From positions 310,001-374,000 of the forward strand of contig CAVYML010000009.1 of assembly GCA_963769605.1 (NCBI GenBank): DNA of 64,000 nucleotides. The letters are read 5' to 3'. Each line of letters starts with the position of its first letter. The stretch's first letter is position 1. The notes under the pieces are model-generated. The model was not told where the DNA came from. It worked only from the letters and a program-made list of their open reading frames with translations, and did not search any database. Positions 1-7,929 of the stretch are shown here, piece after piece. The position numbers were made by a program, and so were the translations under genes. This stretch comes from Fen-1254 sp963769605. Lineage in GTDB: Bacteria; Bacteroidota; Ignavibacteria; UBA10030.

Positions 1-162
1 ATGATATTTGACGGTGAACGATTGAGCGATTTACTGTCGCCATTACAATTAGGCTGGAAAGAGCGCACAAAAAAAGAACTGGCATTAATGAAAGACCTCA
101 CGCCGCTCTTAAAGAAACTTGCACAGGGGCGCGAAATATCCGGACTGAAAGCGTATGAATAA
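1..162 (+). CDS. hsdR: Type I restriction endonuclease subunit R, C-terminal end (partial)
   Basis: The first 53 codons are open from the window edge and end at TAA 160-162. The peptide ends with a lysine-rich stretch containing MKDLTPLLKKLAQGREISGL, which I recognise as the usual extreme C-terminus of HsdR translocase/endonuclease subunits. The motor and nuclease domains must lie upstream of the window, so the in-frame ATG at position 1 is not taken as the start. It sits 5 nt before an AlbA_2 gene and in line with hsdS and hsdM, so the R subunit leads the locus. HsdR would cut DNA after ATP-driven translocation by the R2M2S complex. Identification rests on the short tail plus context. Confidence 0.75.
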   Translation: MIFDGERLSDLLSPLQLGWKERTKKELALMKDLTPLLKKLAQGREISGLKAYE

Positions 163-167
163 GCACT

Positions 168-1520
168 ATGAGCGAAACCAATCGCATAGAATATAAGCGT
201 GAACTGACCCCCGATCTGGATATTGAAAAAGAGGTCATTGCTTTTTTAAACTATCCCGAAGGCGGTTTACTCTTTATCGGTATCGATGCACACGGTGCGG
301 TCGTTGGCGTTCGGGACATTGACGGCGATATGCTCAAACTCAAAGACCGCATTAAAAATAATATCTCCCCTTCGGCCATGGGATTGTTCGATGTGGTGAC
401 TGAAGAAAAAGAGGGCAAAGGAATCATTAAAATCATTGTTGCCAGCGGCAGCGAAAAACCGTATTTCAAGAAGAAATACGGTATGACCGAACGGGGCTGC
501 TCCATGCGCGTAGGGACAGCCGCCGAGCCGATGCCGCAAGCCATGATCGACAAACTGTTTGCCTCGCGCACCCGGAATTCTATCGGCAAAATAAAATCGC
601 ACCGGCAGGATTTACGTTTTGAGCAGTTGCGGATTTATTACGAAGAACAACGCAAACCGCTCAACCAGCAGTTTAAAACCAATCTGGAACTTACCGCCGA
701 AGACGGTTCGCTGAATTACGCCGCCTATCTCCTGGCAGACGAAAACAATATCTCTATAAAAGTTGCCAAATATGCAGACGAAACCCGTGTCCATCTTATA
801 GAAAGCAACGAATACGGGTACTGCTCGCTCATCAAAGCCACCAAAAGCGTTTTGAATAAAATAGATATTGAAAACCGCACGCGGACAAAAATTACCAGCA
901 AAGAGCGGCAGGAACAACGGCTGTGGAGCGCCATTGCCCTGCGCGAAGCCATTATCAATGCATTTGTACATAACGACTATACACGCGAAGTGCCCCCCAA
1001 GTTTGAAATTTTTACGGACAGAATTGAGATTACTTCTGCAGGGGCTCTGCCGGAAGGATTGAGCCAGAATGAATTTTTTGACGGCTATTCTGTTCCCCGC
1101 AACAAAGAATTGATGCGCATCTACAAAGATTTGGACATGGTGGAACAACTCGGAACAGGGATTTTACGCATTACCGAACATTATGGGCAGGAATGTTTTC
1201 ACTTTTCAGAAAATTTTACCCGTCTTGTATTTCCGGCGGCGGAGAAAGTGACCCCGCATGTCACCCCGCATGTCACCCCCCATGTTACCCCCCATGTCGA
1301 ACGTTTGTTGGAGGTTTTTACGGGAGAACATGGCCGTTCGGAGTTACAAAATAAGCTTGGATTAGCGCATAAACAAAGTTTCAGGAAAACATACCTGCAA
1401 CCGGCTTTAGATGAAGGATTGATAGAACTGACTATTCCTGATAAACCCAAAAGCATCAATCAGAAATACCGGTTGACAGAAAAAGGGAAATTGATAGTTA
1501 AAAACGGAGCAAATAAATGA
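168..1520 (+). CDS. AlbA_2 (Schlafen-like) domain ATP-binding protein embedded in the type I R-M locus
   Basis: The 450-residue product starts with an AlbA_2 domain (about residues 5-130), shown by EYKRELT near the N-terminus and the GGLLFIGIDAHGAVVG stretch. A GHKL-type ATPase-like region follows at about 250-350 (ALREAIINAFVHNDY, EQLGTGILRI). A winged-helix-like C-terminus is separated by a linker of four VTPH repeats. Such proteins are usually described as putative transcriptional regulators or RNA/DNA-binding ATPases, and they often occur inside R-M loci, but the substrate is unknown. It lies 5 nt after hsdR and upstream of hsdS, so it is probably co-transcribed and could regulate or modulate the R-M system (inference). 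Confidence 0.8.
   Translation: MSETNRIEYKRELTPDLDIEKEVIAFLNYPEGGLLFIGIDAHGAVVGVRDIDGDMLKLKDRIKNNISPSAMGLFDVVTEEKEGKGIIKIIVASGSEKPYFKKKYGMTERGCSMRVGTAAEPMPQAMIDKLFASRTRNSIGKIKSHRQDLRFEQLRIYYEEQRKPLNQQFKTNLELTAEDGSLNYAAYLLADENNISIKVAKYADETRVHLIESNEYGYCSLIKATKSVLNKIDIENRTRTKITSKERQEQRLWSAIALREAIINAFVHNDYTREVPPKFEIFTDRIEITSAGALPEGLSQNEFFDGYSVPRNKELMRIYKDLDMVEQLGTGILRITEHYGQECFHFSENFTRLVFPAAEKVTPHVTPHVTPHVTPHVERLLEVFTGEHGRSELQNKLGLAHKQSFRKTYLQPALDEGLIELTIPDKPKSINQKYRLTEKGKLIVKNGANK
1248..1298 (+). repeat. In-frame 12-bp tandem repeat encoding (VTPH)4
   Basis: Four consecutive 12-bp units encode Val-Thr-Pro-His, followed by a fifth Val, between the ATPase-like and winged-helix parts of the AlbA_2 protein. 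Repeats of this type are common linkers in AlbA_2 and Fic-like proteins. The unit resembles the noncoding CATGTTACCGAC repeat just after the gene. Confidence 0.85.
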
Positions 1521-1627
1521 CCGCGCATGTTACCGACCATGTTACCGACCATGTTACCGACCATGTTACCATGCAAGTGCCATACATGTTACCATGCAAG
1601 TACCATACAAGTTGGCATAAAGGTTAG
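1517..1627 (+). CDS. Possible 36-aa mini-ORF or gene remnant with (VTDH) repeats
   Basis: An ATG overlaps the TGA of the AlbA_2 gene (ATGA at 1517-1520) and opens a 36-codon frame whose first half is a VTDH repeat, closely parallel to the VTPH linker of the upstream protein. The second half (after Met19) resembles nothing I know. It may be a translated leader, a decayed duplicate of the AlbA_2 linker/C-terminus, or simply a chance frame across a tandem repeat. Translational coupling is possible from the overlap. No domain is recognised. Confidence 0.25.
   Translation: MTAHVTDHVTDHVTDHVTMQVPYMLPCKYHTSWHKG
1526..1608 (+). repeat. Two nested tandem repeats between the AlbA_2 gene and hsdS
   Basis: Three perfect CATGTTACCGAC units (1526-1561) are followed by a partial unit. 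Then come two 23-bp units at 1563-1585 and 1586-1608 that differ at one base. The array fills most of the gap before hsdS, and its length could vary by slippage. It is too short in unit and spacing to be a CRISPR. Confidence 0.9.
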
Positions 1628-1654
1628 AAAAAAAGTTAAAAAACGATAAAATAA

Positions 1655-2899
1655 GTGAAAACTAAAAAAAATAAATTGGTGCCGAAGTTGCGGTTTCCAG
1701 AGTTTAAGGATGATGGAGAGTGGCAAGAGGATTCGCTCGGAGGAAATAATATTGCATTATTTGTCAATGAAAAAATGCCGTTTCATGAGTTGCGATTAGA
1801 AACATATGTAAGCACAGAAAATTTACTTTCTAATTACGAGGGAAAGTCAATAGCTTCAAAGCTCCCAGCCACAGGTTCCGTTACCCGATTTAAAAAAGAA
1901 GACATTTTGCTGTCAAATATCCGACCATACCTAAAGAAAGTTTGGTTTGCTAATATGGACGGTGGTGCATCTAATGATGTTATCGTTATTCGTGCTGATT
2001 CAAAAATTGAAGCCTCTTTTCTGTCCTTTATGCTCATAAACGATGCTTTTATTACCTACATCATGAAAGGTGCAGAAGGGGTAAAGATGCCGCGAGGAGA
2101 CAAAGACCTAATTAAAGAGTATCCATTAATTTTTCCAGAAAAATCCGAGCAACAAAAAATCGCCTCCTGCCTTTCTTCTTTGGATGAATATCTCACAGCA
2201 CAAAGCAACAAACTGGAAGCGCTCAAAGCCCATAAAAAAGGGTTGATGCAACAGTTATTTCCTGCAGAAGGTGAAACTGTGCCTAAGTTGCGTTTTGCGG
2301 AGGTTAGAGATAATGGGGAGTGGAAAAAGAAAACAATTGATGAAATTGCCCAAGTTACGTCTGGAGGAACACCTGATAGCACGAATGAAAAATTTTGGAA
2401 TGGTGATATTCCTTGGATAAATTCTGGAGAACTGAATAATAAGAGAATTTATTCCGTTTCGAATGGAATTACTTCTTTAGGATTGGAAGAATCAAGTACA
2501 AAGTTAATTCCTCCACGATGCGTTCTAATAGGACTTGCCGGACAAGGTAAAACCAGGGGCACAGCGGCAATCAACTATATTGAATTGTGTACAAATCAAT
2601 CTATTGCATCCATTCACCCAAATAATTATGTTTTTAATAGTGAATTTTTGTACCAAAGAATAAACTCTATGTATGATCAACTCAGAGCTTTATCTACTGG
2701 CGAAGGTGGAAGGGGCGGACTAAACTTACAAATTATTAAATCTATCGAAGTTCGTTTGCCTAGCTTAGACGAGCAACAAAATATCGCCGATTGTCTTTCT
2801 TCGTTAGATGAATTAATCACAGCCCAAGCAGAAAAAATAGAAGCACTCAAAACACATAAAAAAGGTTTGATGCAAGGTTTATTCCCAAGCACAAATTAA
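1655..2899 (+). CDS. hsdS: Type I restriction-modification specificity subunit S
   Basis: The 414-residue product has the two-fold layout of HsdS. Each half has a target recognition domain followed by a helical spacer. The first half opens with VPKLRFPEF and ends with LEALKAHKKGLMQQLFP. The second opens with VPKLRF and ends with IEALKTHKKGLMQGLFP. These conserved central and distal repeats set the spacing of the bipartite target. The start is a GTG with no strong ribosome-binding site, so the exact start is uncertain. It is followed 2 nt later by hsdM. The subunit gives sequence specificity to both methylation and cleavage. The target sequence cannot be read from the protein. Confidence 0.93.
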   Translation: MKTKKNKLVPKLRFPEFKDDGEWQEDSLGGNNIALFVNEKMPFHELRLETYVSTENLLSNYEGKSIASKLPATGSVTRFKKEDILLSNIRPYLKKVWFANMDGGASNDVIVIRADSKIEASFLSFMLINDAFITYIMKGAEGVKMPRGDKDLIKEYPLIFPEKSEQQKIASCLSSLDEYLTAQSNKLEALKAHKKGLMQQLFPAEGETVPKLRFAEVRDNGEWKKKTIDEIAQVTSGGTPDSTNEKFWNGDIPWINSGELNNKRIYSVSNGITSLGLEESSTKLIPPRCVLIGLAGQGKTRGTAAINYIELCTNQSIASIHPNNYVFNSEFLYQRINSMYDQLRALSTGEGGRGGLNLQIIKSIEVRLPSLDEQQNIADCLSSLDELITAQAEKIEALKTHKKGLMQGLFPSTN

Positions 2900-2901
2900 T
2901 C

Positions 2902-4527
2902 ATGACAGCAATCGAACAGCAACAACAATTAGGTAAAACACTTTGGGCAATAGCAGATGATCTGCGTGGCGCCATGAATGCAGATGATTTTCGAGATTAC
3001 ATGCTGTCATTCCTGTTTCTCCGTTATTTATCTGATAACTATGATGCCGCAACAAAAAAAGAACTGGGAAAAGATTATCCAAAACTAAAAGCGGATGATA
3101 AACGAACTCCCTTATCTGTTTGGTATAAAGCCAATAAAAAAGATGTCGTTGAGTTTGAGAAGCAAATGCGCAGGAAAGTGCATTATGTCATAGAGCCGCA
3201 ACACTTATGGAGCAATATTGCCGATATGGCGCGTATGCAAAACGGAGAACTCTTGCATACGCTTCAAAATGGTTTTAAGTATATCGAAAACCAATCATTT
3301 GACAGCAGCTTCCAGGGCTTGTTTTCTGAGATCAATCTCGATTCGGATAAACTTGGGAAAAATTATACCGACCGGAATAAACGGCTCTGTACTATTATAC
3401 AGAAAATAGCCGAAGGTATTGCCCAATTTTCTGCAAACATTGATACATTAGGCGATGCGTACGAATACCTGATCGGTCAGTTTGCCGCCGGCTCCGGCAA
3501 AAAGGCAGGCGAGTTTTACACTCCGCAGCAGATATCGACCATCCTTTCTGAAATTGTCACGCTCGACAGCCAGGACCCAAAGCTGGGGAAAAAGAAAAAA
3601 CTCAACAAGGTTTTGGATTTTGCCTGTGGCTCCGGTTCGCTCTTGTTAAATGTCCGCAGGCAAATGGGACAGCATGGCATCGGAAAGATTTACGGGCAGG
3701 AAAAAAATATCACAACGTATAACCTTGCCCGCATGAACATGCTGCTGCACGGTGTTAAAGATACGGAGTTTGAAATACATCATGGCGATTCGCTGCTGAA
3801 CGAATGGGATCTACTGAACGAAATGAACCCCGCTAAAAAGATGGAGTTCGATGCGGTTGTAGCCAATCCCCCTTTCAGCTATCGTTGGGAGCCAAATGAA
3901 GAAATGGGAAAGGATTTTCGCTTCAAAAGCTACGGCCTTGCCCCTAAATCGGCTGCCGACTTTGCCTTCCTGCTGCACGGATTTCATTTTTTAGGAAAAG
4001 AAGGCACAATGGCGATTATTCTGCCTCATGGCGTATTGTTCCGCGGAGGTGCAGAAGAGAGAATCCGAAAAAAACTTCTAACCGATGGAAACATTGATAC
4101 CGTAATTGGTTTACCGGCTAACCTTTTCTTCTCGACCGGCATTCCCGTTTGCATCTTAGTATTGAAGAAGTGCAAAAAGTTTGATGACGTACTGTTTATC
4201 AACGCCAGCGAGCATTATGAAAAAGGCAAACGTCAAAACCGTCTACGCGATGGAGACGATAATGAGCCGAATGATATCCGTAAAATAGTAGATGCTTATA
4301 GGAATAGAAATAATGAAGACCGATATTCCCGCAAGGTATCAATGGAAGAGATCGAGAAAAACGATTTTAACTTGAATATTTCACGATACATAAGTACTGC
4401 TGTCTCCGAGGAATTAGTTGATCTGAACCAAGTCAATGCAAGTCTTATAGACATTGAAAAGAAAGCAAGAGAAGCTGCCGATAAGCATAATCAGTTTCTT
4501 AAAGAGTTAGGATTGCCGCCTATTTAA
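2902..4527 (+). CDS. hsdM: Type I restriction-modification DNA methyltransferase subunit M
   Basis: The 541-residue product has the N-terminal HsdM helical domain (LGKTLWAIADDLRGAMNADD) and an N6-adenine methylase domain. The AdoMet-binding motif is VLDFACGSGSLLL at about residue 245, and the catalytic NPPF motif is at about 325 (VVANPPFSYRW). GEFYTPQQI precedes the methylase fold, as expected. It methylates adenine in the HsdS target to protect host DNA and forms the M2S trimer core. It is the last gene of the + strand R-M cluster. The order R-(AlbA_2)-S-M differs from the common R-M-S or M-S-R arrangement. Length and motifs are intact. Confidence 0.95.
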   Translation: MTAIEQQQQLGKTLWAIADDLRGAMNADDFRDYMLSFLFLRYLSDNYDAATKKELGKDYPKLKADDKRTPLSVWYKANKKDVVEFEKQMRRKVHYVIEPQHLWSNIADMARMQNGELLHTLQNGFKYIENQSFDSSFQGLFSEINLDSDKLGKNYTDRNKRLCTIIQKIAEGIAQFSANIDTLGDAYEYLIGQFAAGSGKKAGEFYTPQQISTILSEIVTLDSQDPKLGKKKKLNKVLDFACGSGSLLLNVRRQMGQHGIGKIYGQEKNITTYNLARMNMLLHGVKDTEFEIHHGDSLLNEWDLLNEMNPAKKMEFDAVVANPPFSYRWEPNEEMGKDFRFKSYGLAPKSAADFAFLLHGFHFLGKEGTMAIILPHGVLFRGGAEERIRKKLLTDGNIDTVIGLPANLFFSTGIPVCILVLKKCKKFDDVLFINASEHYEKGKRQNRLRDGDDNEPNDIRKIVDAYRNRNNEDRYSRKVSMEEIEKNDFNLNISRYISTAVSEELVDLNQVNASLIDIEKKAREAADKHNQFLKELGLPPI

Positions 4528-4872
4528 TTTTGTTGGTAAATTTTGCATAATACCATGCCATAAATAGTTCGTCGGTGTGCGGACATTTCCCAAATATTTC
4601 CTCTCAGGTTGCCGAATCCCTCTATGCGTTCTTGGCCCATACAATATCATATTCGGATACCAACTTGATATGCTTTTAAATCAGCTTTTGGATTTTCTTC
4701 GCTAAACGGAGCTTCAACAATTAGGCTGAGTTCGGATGAGTTCCTCCCGCTACTCAAGATTTCAGAATTAAAATTGCAGATTGAAGAATGCAAAAGATCG
4801 AGACTTTCTAATGCAAGCTTAACTTTCTTTATTCCCATTTCACATTCCGGATTAGTGTTTACCTTTTATTCA
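4528..4872. other. Gap between converging hsdM and primase-domain gene
   Basis: About 345 bp lie between the hsdM stop and the stop of the - strand primase-domain gene. Apart from the weak 63-codon frame listed separately, I see no RNA gene, repeat or clear terminator. There is no room for the helicase half usually fused to the primase domain. Confidence 0.5.
4647..4838 (-). CDS. Unrecognised 63-aa open frame, possibly a gene fragment
   Basis: This frame begins with an ATG 34 nt after the stop of the primase-domain gene and ends with PKADLKAYQVGIRI. Its composition is not obviously random, but I do not recognise a family, and no good ribosome-binding site precedes it. It could be the remnant of a downstream gene or of the missing C-terminal part of the primase-domain protein. 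It is kept only as a candidate. Confidence 0.2.
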   Translation of the reverse strand: MGIKKVKLALESLDLLHSSICNFNSEILSSGRNSSELSLIVEAPFSEENPKADLKAYQVGIRI

Positions 4873-5787
4873 CTATATTGCAATACTTTTTATAATATCG
4901 TTCTCTTTGTTTGAATTGTCTCTCAAGGAAAGGAATATCTTTGTCCCTATAATCAATAATGAGTTTTTGAGAGCCGCTGTCACGTTTTTTGTCGTTGTGG
5001 TTTGCGCTAATGCATTCGCACTTTGTTCAAAGAGTCTTTGATGCACCGCATTTATTTCTTCTGTTGAATATCGCTTAGCGTGCTCAAGAAATCCCCATTG
5101 ATCCACGACCGGCTTATCTGTCAACGGATCAAGGAATAACGTATTTCCATCAGCGACGGACTTCCCTTGGAACGGTAATGCAATCAAATTGCCGAATCCG
5201 CCCTGTGAAAGCGTATCCTGATTTGGGGAAAACCGATCGAACCCGCTATCTTTTTCGAATTCCGAAACATTGAATGTCCGGCGTATAAGTTCAAATCCGA
5301 TCTGCCTGCTTCGATAACATGGATACGGTTCAGAAAAGAAAATCCATACATTGCCACCGCAACCGGAACGAGATCGTTCAAGGTAAGAAGTCAATCCGGC
5401 TTTCGTGCATGTTGCAATAAAAGCGTCCGCTTCCTTCCTCCATGTTTCCCCATCAAAATCAGCAGCAAGGAAAGATGATGAATTATCGGGAAGAATAGGA
5501 TAAATTCCGATAACGTCCTGGCCGATAAGATGCTTCCTTATCACAAGTTCCGTAAAAGGTAAAAGGCGCTTGTTTTTAAAGTCTTTGAACGAACCACCGA
5601 GTCGCTTGTGCGACATGAACTCATTCCAATCAAATTCATAAGCAGGACTATAGCCGGATTTTCCATCTTTTTCCCAGCGACGGGCATATACATCTGTTCT
5701 GCCACAAAAGAACGATCTGAACAATTCAATCTTTTGTTTGTTACTTAATGTCAACTTGGTTCCTGAAGCTGTGGCCAGAACAATCAC
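4873..5787 (-). CDS. Orphan TOTE-type archaeo-eukaryotic primase (AEP) domain protein, likely truncated
   Basis: The 304 residues match the AEP domain of TOTE conflict-system proteins: LSNKQKIELFRSFFCGR and DVYARRW near residues 14-40, GIYPILPDNSSSFLAADFDG carrying the acidic DxD metal motif at about 100-115, SRSGCGGNVWIFF at about 135-150, and FSPNQD...GFGNLIALPFQ at about 190-210. In the relatives I know, this domain is fused to a superfamily II helicase in a protein of roughly 1000 residues. Here it stops soon after the AEP domain and nothing helicase-like follows. The residue expected to be the catalytic histidine (GGHVW-type) is Asn, one base change from His. It is probably a decayed or repurposed remnant next to the type I R-M genes. 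Confidence 0.75.
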   Translation of the reverse strand: MIVLATASGTKLTLSNKQKIELFRSFFCGRTDVYARRWEKDGKSGYSPAYEFDWNEFMSHKRLGGSFKDFKNKRLLPFTELVIRKHLIGQDVIGIYPILPDNSSSFLAADFDGETWRKEADAFIATCTKAGLTSYLERSRSGCGGNVWIFFSEPYPCYRSRQIGFELIRRTFNVSEFEKDSGFDRFSPNQDTLSQGGFGNLIALPFQGKSVADGNTLFLDPLTDKPVVDQWGFLEHAKRYSTEEINAVHQRLFEQSANALAQTTTTKNVTAALKNSLLIIGTKIFLSLRDNSNKENDIIKSIAI

Positions 5788-5854
5788 ACTAATTTTAATA
5801 GGGAATCATACTTCATATTTTATGCAAACCTTTATGCCGAATCTATCGACATCA

Positions 5855-5879
5855 AAAGGTATCGAAAATCGACACCTTT
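5855..5879 (-). terminator. Hairpin, possible terminator of the CODH/ACS operon
   Basis: AAAGGTATCGA and TCGACACCTTT form an 11-bp stem (one mismatch) with a 3-nt loop. On the - strand the stem is followed by a short T-rich run. It lies 137 nt beyond the acsV stop, between that operon and the primase gene. The U-tract is weak, so this is a candidate only. Confidence 0.3.
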
Positions 5880-6015
5880 CCCAGCTAATAGATTTTATAT
5901 TTTGAAAACTCTGAGATAAGAACGATGTCCTGATCATAGAATATATGTTGAGGAATAATTTGGACTGTTTTGTGAAAAGAGGTTTTATTGGAGGAGTTGA
6001 ATATCGGGATTGTTA

Positions 6016-7929
6016 CTATCGTATATTTGCGAGGTTGTTTTGGACCGATGGAAATAAATTTAAGTCGGTATGAGGGAGGAACATCGCACCGGTATATTGA
6101 TGCATGTAGTCCGGATTTGTGTTAAGCTCAATATAGGTCATACGGTGAGTCACTTCAAATAAGCGATCTCGATATTCACTTGAAATCAAAGCTAAGTACG
6201 CTCCCATCAAAGATGAATTTCCAATATACCGATATTTTTCACGCGGAAGATCCGGTAACAATCCGATCATGATTGCCTGTTCCAAATCCAAAAACCGTCC
6301 GAATCCGCCGGCTATATAAAGAGTGCGGATATTCTTCATTTCAACATCAACATGGTGGAGCAGTAACCGAACAGCGGAATACATTGCTGCCTTTGCGCGA
6401 ATCAAATTTTCTATATCCAATTCACTGATACTAATGGCCTTGTCCATATTACTTTGATCTGCGGGAACGATTATATAAGATGCACGTCTGCCATCGATTT
6501 GAATGAAAGAAGATTTCTTGGAGCGGTTTAGTTTTCCAGCTTGATTAATCCAGCCTGTTAGAAATAATTTCGCGAGGAGCGATATCATTCCCGAACCGCA
6601 AATGCCGATCGGTTTCACATTGCCGATAGTCCAATATTTTGCTTCGGCAGTTGCAGGATCTATTTCAACTTTCTCAATCGCACCGATAGCAGCGCGCATT
6701 CCCTGTCCGATTCCGCCTCCTTCGAATGCCGGACCTGCGGAGCATGCGCATGTCACGAGAAAATCATGATTACCAATAACCAACTCACCATTCGTTCCTA
6801 TGTCCATGAAGAGATGAATCGAATCATCCCCTCTTGAGAGCTTGGTGCATAGAAGACCTGCCGTAATATCGCCGCCGACATAACTACCGACACTCGGACA
6901 AATGAGAATGCGGGAACGAGGATGAATATGAAGTCCAACCTCCTCGGCAGTAAAAAGCGGAGCCTGGTGCAGCGCAGGAGTGTAAGGTTCAAGACGAATG
7001 TTTTCGGGATTCAACCCGAGCAGCAGATGAACCATTGTTGTATTTCCCGCAATGACAGCGGCGCGGATTTCACTGATATCCACTTTATGATTCTGGGTAA
7101 TCTTTCGAATCAAATTGTTTATGGTGCTTATCACACGGACTCGCAATTCTTCACGTCGCATTTGATTGCGGGCATAGTGAATCCGGCTAATCACATCCAA
7201 TCCGCAAGAAATTTGTGCATTATAATCCGTACGAGTCGCAATAACTGCGCCGGTGTCAAGGCAAACCAGTTGAACGGCAACAGTTGTCGTTCCTACATCC
7301 ACCGCTATGCCAAAATGATGCGCAGTATGATCTCCGGATTCAATATCTATAATATGATAAACTGCCGGTGTGCTCGTCTGTGTGACTGTGACTCTTCCAT
7401 CATCAGCTCTGAGCATATCGGGAAGCGACCGGAGAACTGAAAGAGAACAATCGACCTCCTTCTTCTCGCCATTATTTTGAAGACAGCGATTCAAACGGTC
7501 GAGGTCCGATAATCCATCTTCAAGCTGCGGTTGAGGTACGGTATAACATTTTTTTTGAGCGAGCGAATCAATTTGTGTTTGTTGCGGCAAAAGTTTGTTG
7601 TCAACCAACCAATCGTCTTCTTCGTCTTCCACAAATTGCCCGCCTGTGCGAGCAGTCAGTTCAGGTACTTCTACAACAATGTCAGATTCAACAACGGATG
7701 TTTTGCATGCGAGGACATATCTTTCTTTGACCGCTGACTCCGGCAAAATTCCTAAACTGTCGGAGTTATAATTTCCGGATTCAATTCGAACGATACATGT
7801 TCCGCAGGAACCTTCTCCGCCGCAAGGTGTATCCAATTCAATCCCCGCTTGACGGGCAGCATCCAGAAGAGATGTCCCCTGATTGACATCGATGGTTTGA
7901 GATGCAGGTAAAAAAACAACTTTCGGCAT
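6016..7929 (-). CDS. acsV: Reductive activator of the corrinoid iron-sulfur protein (RACo/AcsV-type)
   Basis: The 637-residue product has an N-terminal [2Fe-2S] plant-type ferredoxin domain with the cysteine pattern CGGEGSCGTC plus a later Cys in VLACKTS. A middle linker is followed by an ASKHA-fold ATPase domain (GIAVDVGTTTVAVQLV at about 205, LFMDIGTNGEL, IAGGFG). This layout is that of RACo, which uses ATP to drive one-electron reduction of inactive Co(II) to Co(I) in the corrinoid iron-sulfur protein. The start ATG overlaps the acsC stop by 1 nt (TAATG), so translation is coupled to its own target subunit. It is the last gene of the CODH/ACS operon. Related RamA-type activators share the fold, but the context favours AcsV. 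Confidence 0.9.
   Translation of the reverse strand: MPKVVFLPASQTIDVNQGTSLLDAARQAGIELDTPCGGEGSCGTCIVRIESGNYNSDSLGILPESAVKERYVLACKTSVVESDIVVEVPELTARTGGQFVEDEEDDWLVDNKLLPQQTQIDSLAQKKCYTVPQPQLEDGLSDLDRLNRCLQNNGEKKEVDCSLSVLRSLPDMLRADDGRVTVTQTSTPAVYHIIDIESGDHTAHHFGIAVDVGTTTVAVQLVCLDTGAVIATRTDYNAQISCGLDVISRIHYARNQMRREELRVRVISTINNLIRKITQNHKVDISEIRAAVIAGNTTMVHLLLGLNPENIRLEPYTPALHQAPLFTAEEVGLHIHPRSRILICPSVGSYVGGDITAGLLCTKLSRGDDSIHLFMDIGTNGELVIGNHDFLVTCACSAGPAFEGGGIGQGMRAAIGAIEKVEIDPATAEAKYWTIGNVKPIGICGSGMISLLAKLFLTGWINQAGKLNRSKKSSFIQIDGRRASYIIVPADQSNMDKAISISELDIENLIRAKAAMYSAVRLLLHHVDVEMKNIRTLYIAGGFGRFLDLEQAIMIGLLPDLPREKYRYIGNSSLMGAYLALISSEYRDRLFEVTHRMTYIELNTNPDYMHQYTGAMFLPHTDLNLFPSVQNNLANIR

Noticed and set aside
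1526..1608. Possible CRISPR-like array
   Set aside because: Units are 12 and 23 bp with no unique spacers; simple tandem repeats.
6922..7440. 172-codon + strand frame opposite acsV
   Set aside because: Lies wholly inside acsV on the other strand and has no family resemblance; a shadow of real coding sequence.
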